Shown one piece after another: positions 63,374 through 64,000 of a stretch of DNA of 64,000 nucleotides (the stretch's first letter is position 1; every line of letters begins with the position of its first letter). Both the position numbers and the translations under genes were made by a program. Under the pieces are notes generated by a model. It made no database searches. It was not told where the DNA came from and saw only the letters and a program-made list of their open reading frames with translations. Location of the stretch: assembly GCA_009772935.1 (NCBI GenBank), contig WOUR01000005.1:1-64000 (forward strand), in the 5' to 3' direction. The DNA is from Rhodospirillaceae bacterium. Lineage in GTDB: Bacteria > Pseudomonadota > Alphaproteobacteria > Reyranellales > Reyranellaceae.

Positions 63374-64000
63374 CTATTTGTAGGCGAGCCCCAGGCCCTT
63401 GTAGAGGCCGCAGCCATAGTTGCCATGGGCCTTGATGGGCTTCAGCTTGGAGCCCGCCACGACGAACAACGGCTCGTGAAACAGCGGGATCCAGACGAAG
63501 GCGTCGTGCACCTTCTGCTGTACTGCCTGGTACGAGGCAGTGCGCGTGGCTTCGTCGAGCGCGGTCGACCCCTTGTCGAGCAGCTCGTCCGTCTCCTTGT
63601 CCTTCCAGTTCATGCGGTTGGGGGTCGGCGCGTTGGTCGAGCGGAAGTAGAGGTTCATCGCGTCGCCGGCGCTGACATAGGGGAAGCTCATGCCGAAGGC
63701 GTCGAACTCCTGCGTGGCCAGCTTGCCCCACGCGACCGTTGCGTCGAACAGCTGGATCTGCAGGTCGATGCCGACCTTGCGCAGATCGCCCTGCACGGCC
63801 TCGGCGATCTCCTTGAAGGCGCCCGAGATGCCGTAGATCAGCGGCGCCAGCTTCTTGCCGTCCTTGTAGCGGAAGCCGTCCGGCCCCTTCTTCCAGCCCG
63901 CCTCGTCGAGCAGCTTGTCGGCCTCCTTGAGGTTCTCGCCATAGGCCGCCCTGTTCAGTTTGCCGTTGAAGTCGAGGACGTTGGGCATCAGCATCGTCGA
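63374..64000 (-). CDS. Peptide-type ABC transporter substrate-binding protein (partial, N-terminus beyond window)
   Basis: C-terminal about 208 residues of an SBP_bac_5 (DppA/OppA-like) periplasmic protein. YGENLKEADKLLDEAGWKKG, LAPLIYGISGAFKEIAEAVQ, and FVWIPLFHEPLFVVAGSKLK match the end of such proteins. The reading frame is open to the right edge of the window, where the gene begins further out. The permease genes of this importer are presumably beyond the edge. It lies 34 bases before the amidohydrolase. Confidence 0.88.
   Translation of the reverse strand, partial: STMLMPNVLDFNGKLNRAAYGENLKEADKLLDEAGWKKGPDGFRYKDGKKLAPLIYGISGAFKEIAEAVQGDLRKVGIDLQIQLFDATVAWGKLATQEFDAFGMSFPYVSAGDAMNLYFRSTNAPTPNRMNWKDKETDELLDKGSTALDEATRTASYQAVQQKVHDAFVWIPLFHEPLFVVAGSKLKPIKAHGNYGCGLYKGLGLAYK

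Overview
The window is a GC-rich (roughly two-thirds G+C by eye), gene-dense stretch of a bacterial chromosome. It looks alphaproteobacterial: the order rne-amidase-PBP1A-prfB, a long acidic insert in RNase E, a full isc operon headed by iscR with two cysteine desulfurases, a Bug/TctC-type binding protein and an I+III fused cytochrome oxidase all fit. A Rhodospirillales or Reyranella-like soil or water heterotroph is my best guess, from gene content only. I see no CRISPR array, insertion sequence, phage gene or rRNA.

Layout. 1-7.96 kb is a housekeeping block: rne (leftward, cut by the window edge), then rightward an amidase, PBP1A and prfB with an intact programmed +1 frameshift. 8.1-13.6 kb holds mostly small accessory genes: a flavin monooxygenase, an MFS carrier, a KTSC protein, a VOC protein, a small membrane protein and a DUF2786 protein, the last three with overlapping stops and starts. 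13.6-18.8 kb is a leftward heme-copper oxidase cluster (ctaG, a CopD/HemJ-like gene, subunit II, fused subunits I+III, a small membrane protein), interrupted by a DUF2231 gene on the other strand. 18.9-23.3 kb carries a formate/nitrite-type channel, a YdeP-family molybdopterin oxidoreductase and a DUF2254 membrane protein.

23.3-30.4 kb is a probable catabolic unit: an acyl-CoA-dehydrogenase-like monooxygenase, a branched-chain-type ABC importer (binding protein plus LivHMGF), a divergent VOC protein and a TetR regulator. Two matched palindromes lie in the divergent promoter. 30.5-35.0 kb is a mixed set: aldo/keto reductase, YbaK-type deacylase, amidohydrolase, a GNAT enzyme with a DUF1127 head, and LysR. 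35-44.7 kb has bcp-glnE, a large AsmA/YhdP-like protein, tyrS, anmK and a hydrolase.

44.97-51.68 kb is the iron-sulfur operon iscR-(cysteine desulfurase)-iscS-iscU-iscA-hscB-hscA-fdx-iscX, all rightward with short gaps. Two tandem SlyB-like lipoproteins and mnmA follow; MnmA takes sulfur from cysteine desulfurases, so its position is functionally sensible. 54.1-59.8 kb has a Bug binding protein, a phosphodiesterase-like enzyme, an ATP-grasp protein, a lipoprotein with two repeats, a tRNA with anticodon CAT between a clear promoter and terminator, a ferredoxin-NADP reductase-like flavoprotein and an unknown protein with one 2H motif. 59.8-64 kb is a leftward peptide-type ABC operon with an amidohydrolase between its binding protein (cut by the window edge) and its two ATPases.

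I found no clear-cut new defence or mobile system. The strongest unusual signals are a Met-to-His change at a copper ligand position of oxidase subunit II, the DUF1127-GNAT fusion with an internal start, the paired operators of the monooxygenase/Liv region, and a perfect 15-bp inverted repeat between glnE and the AsmA-like gene.
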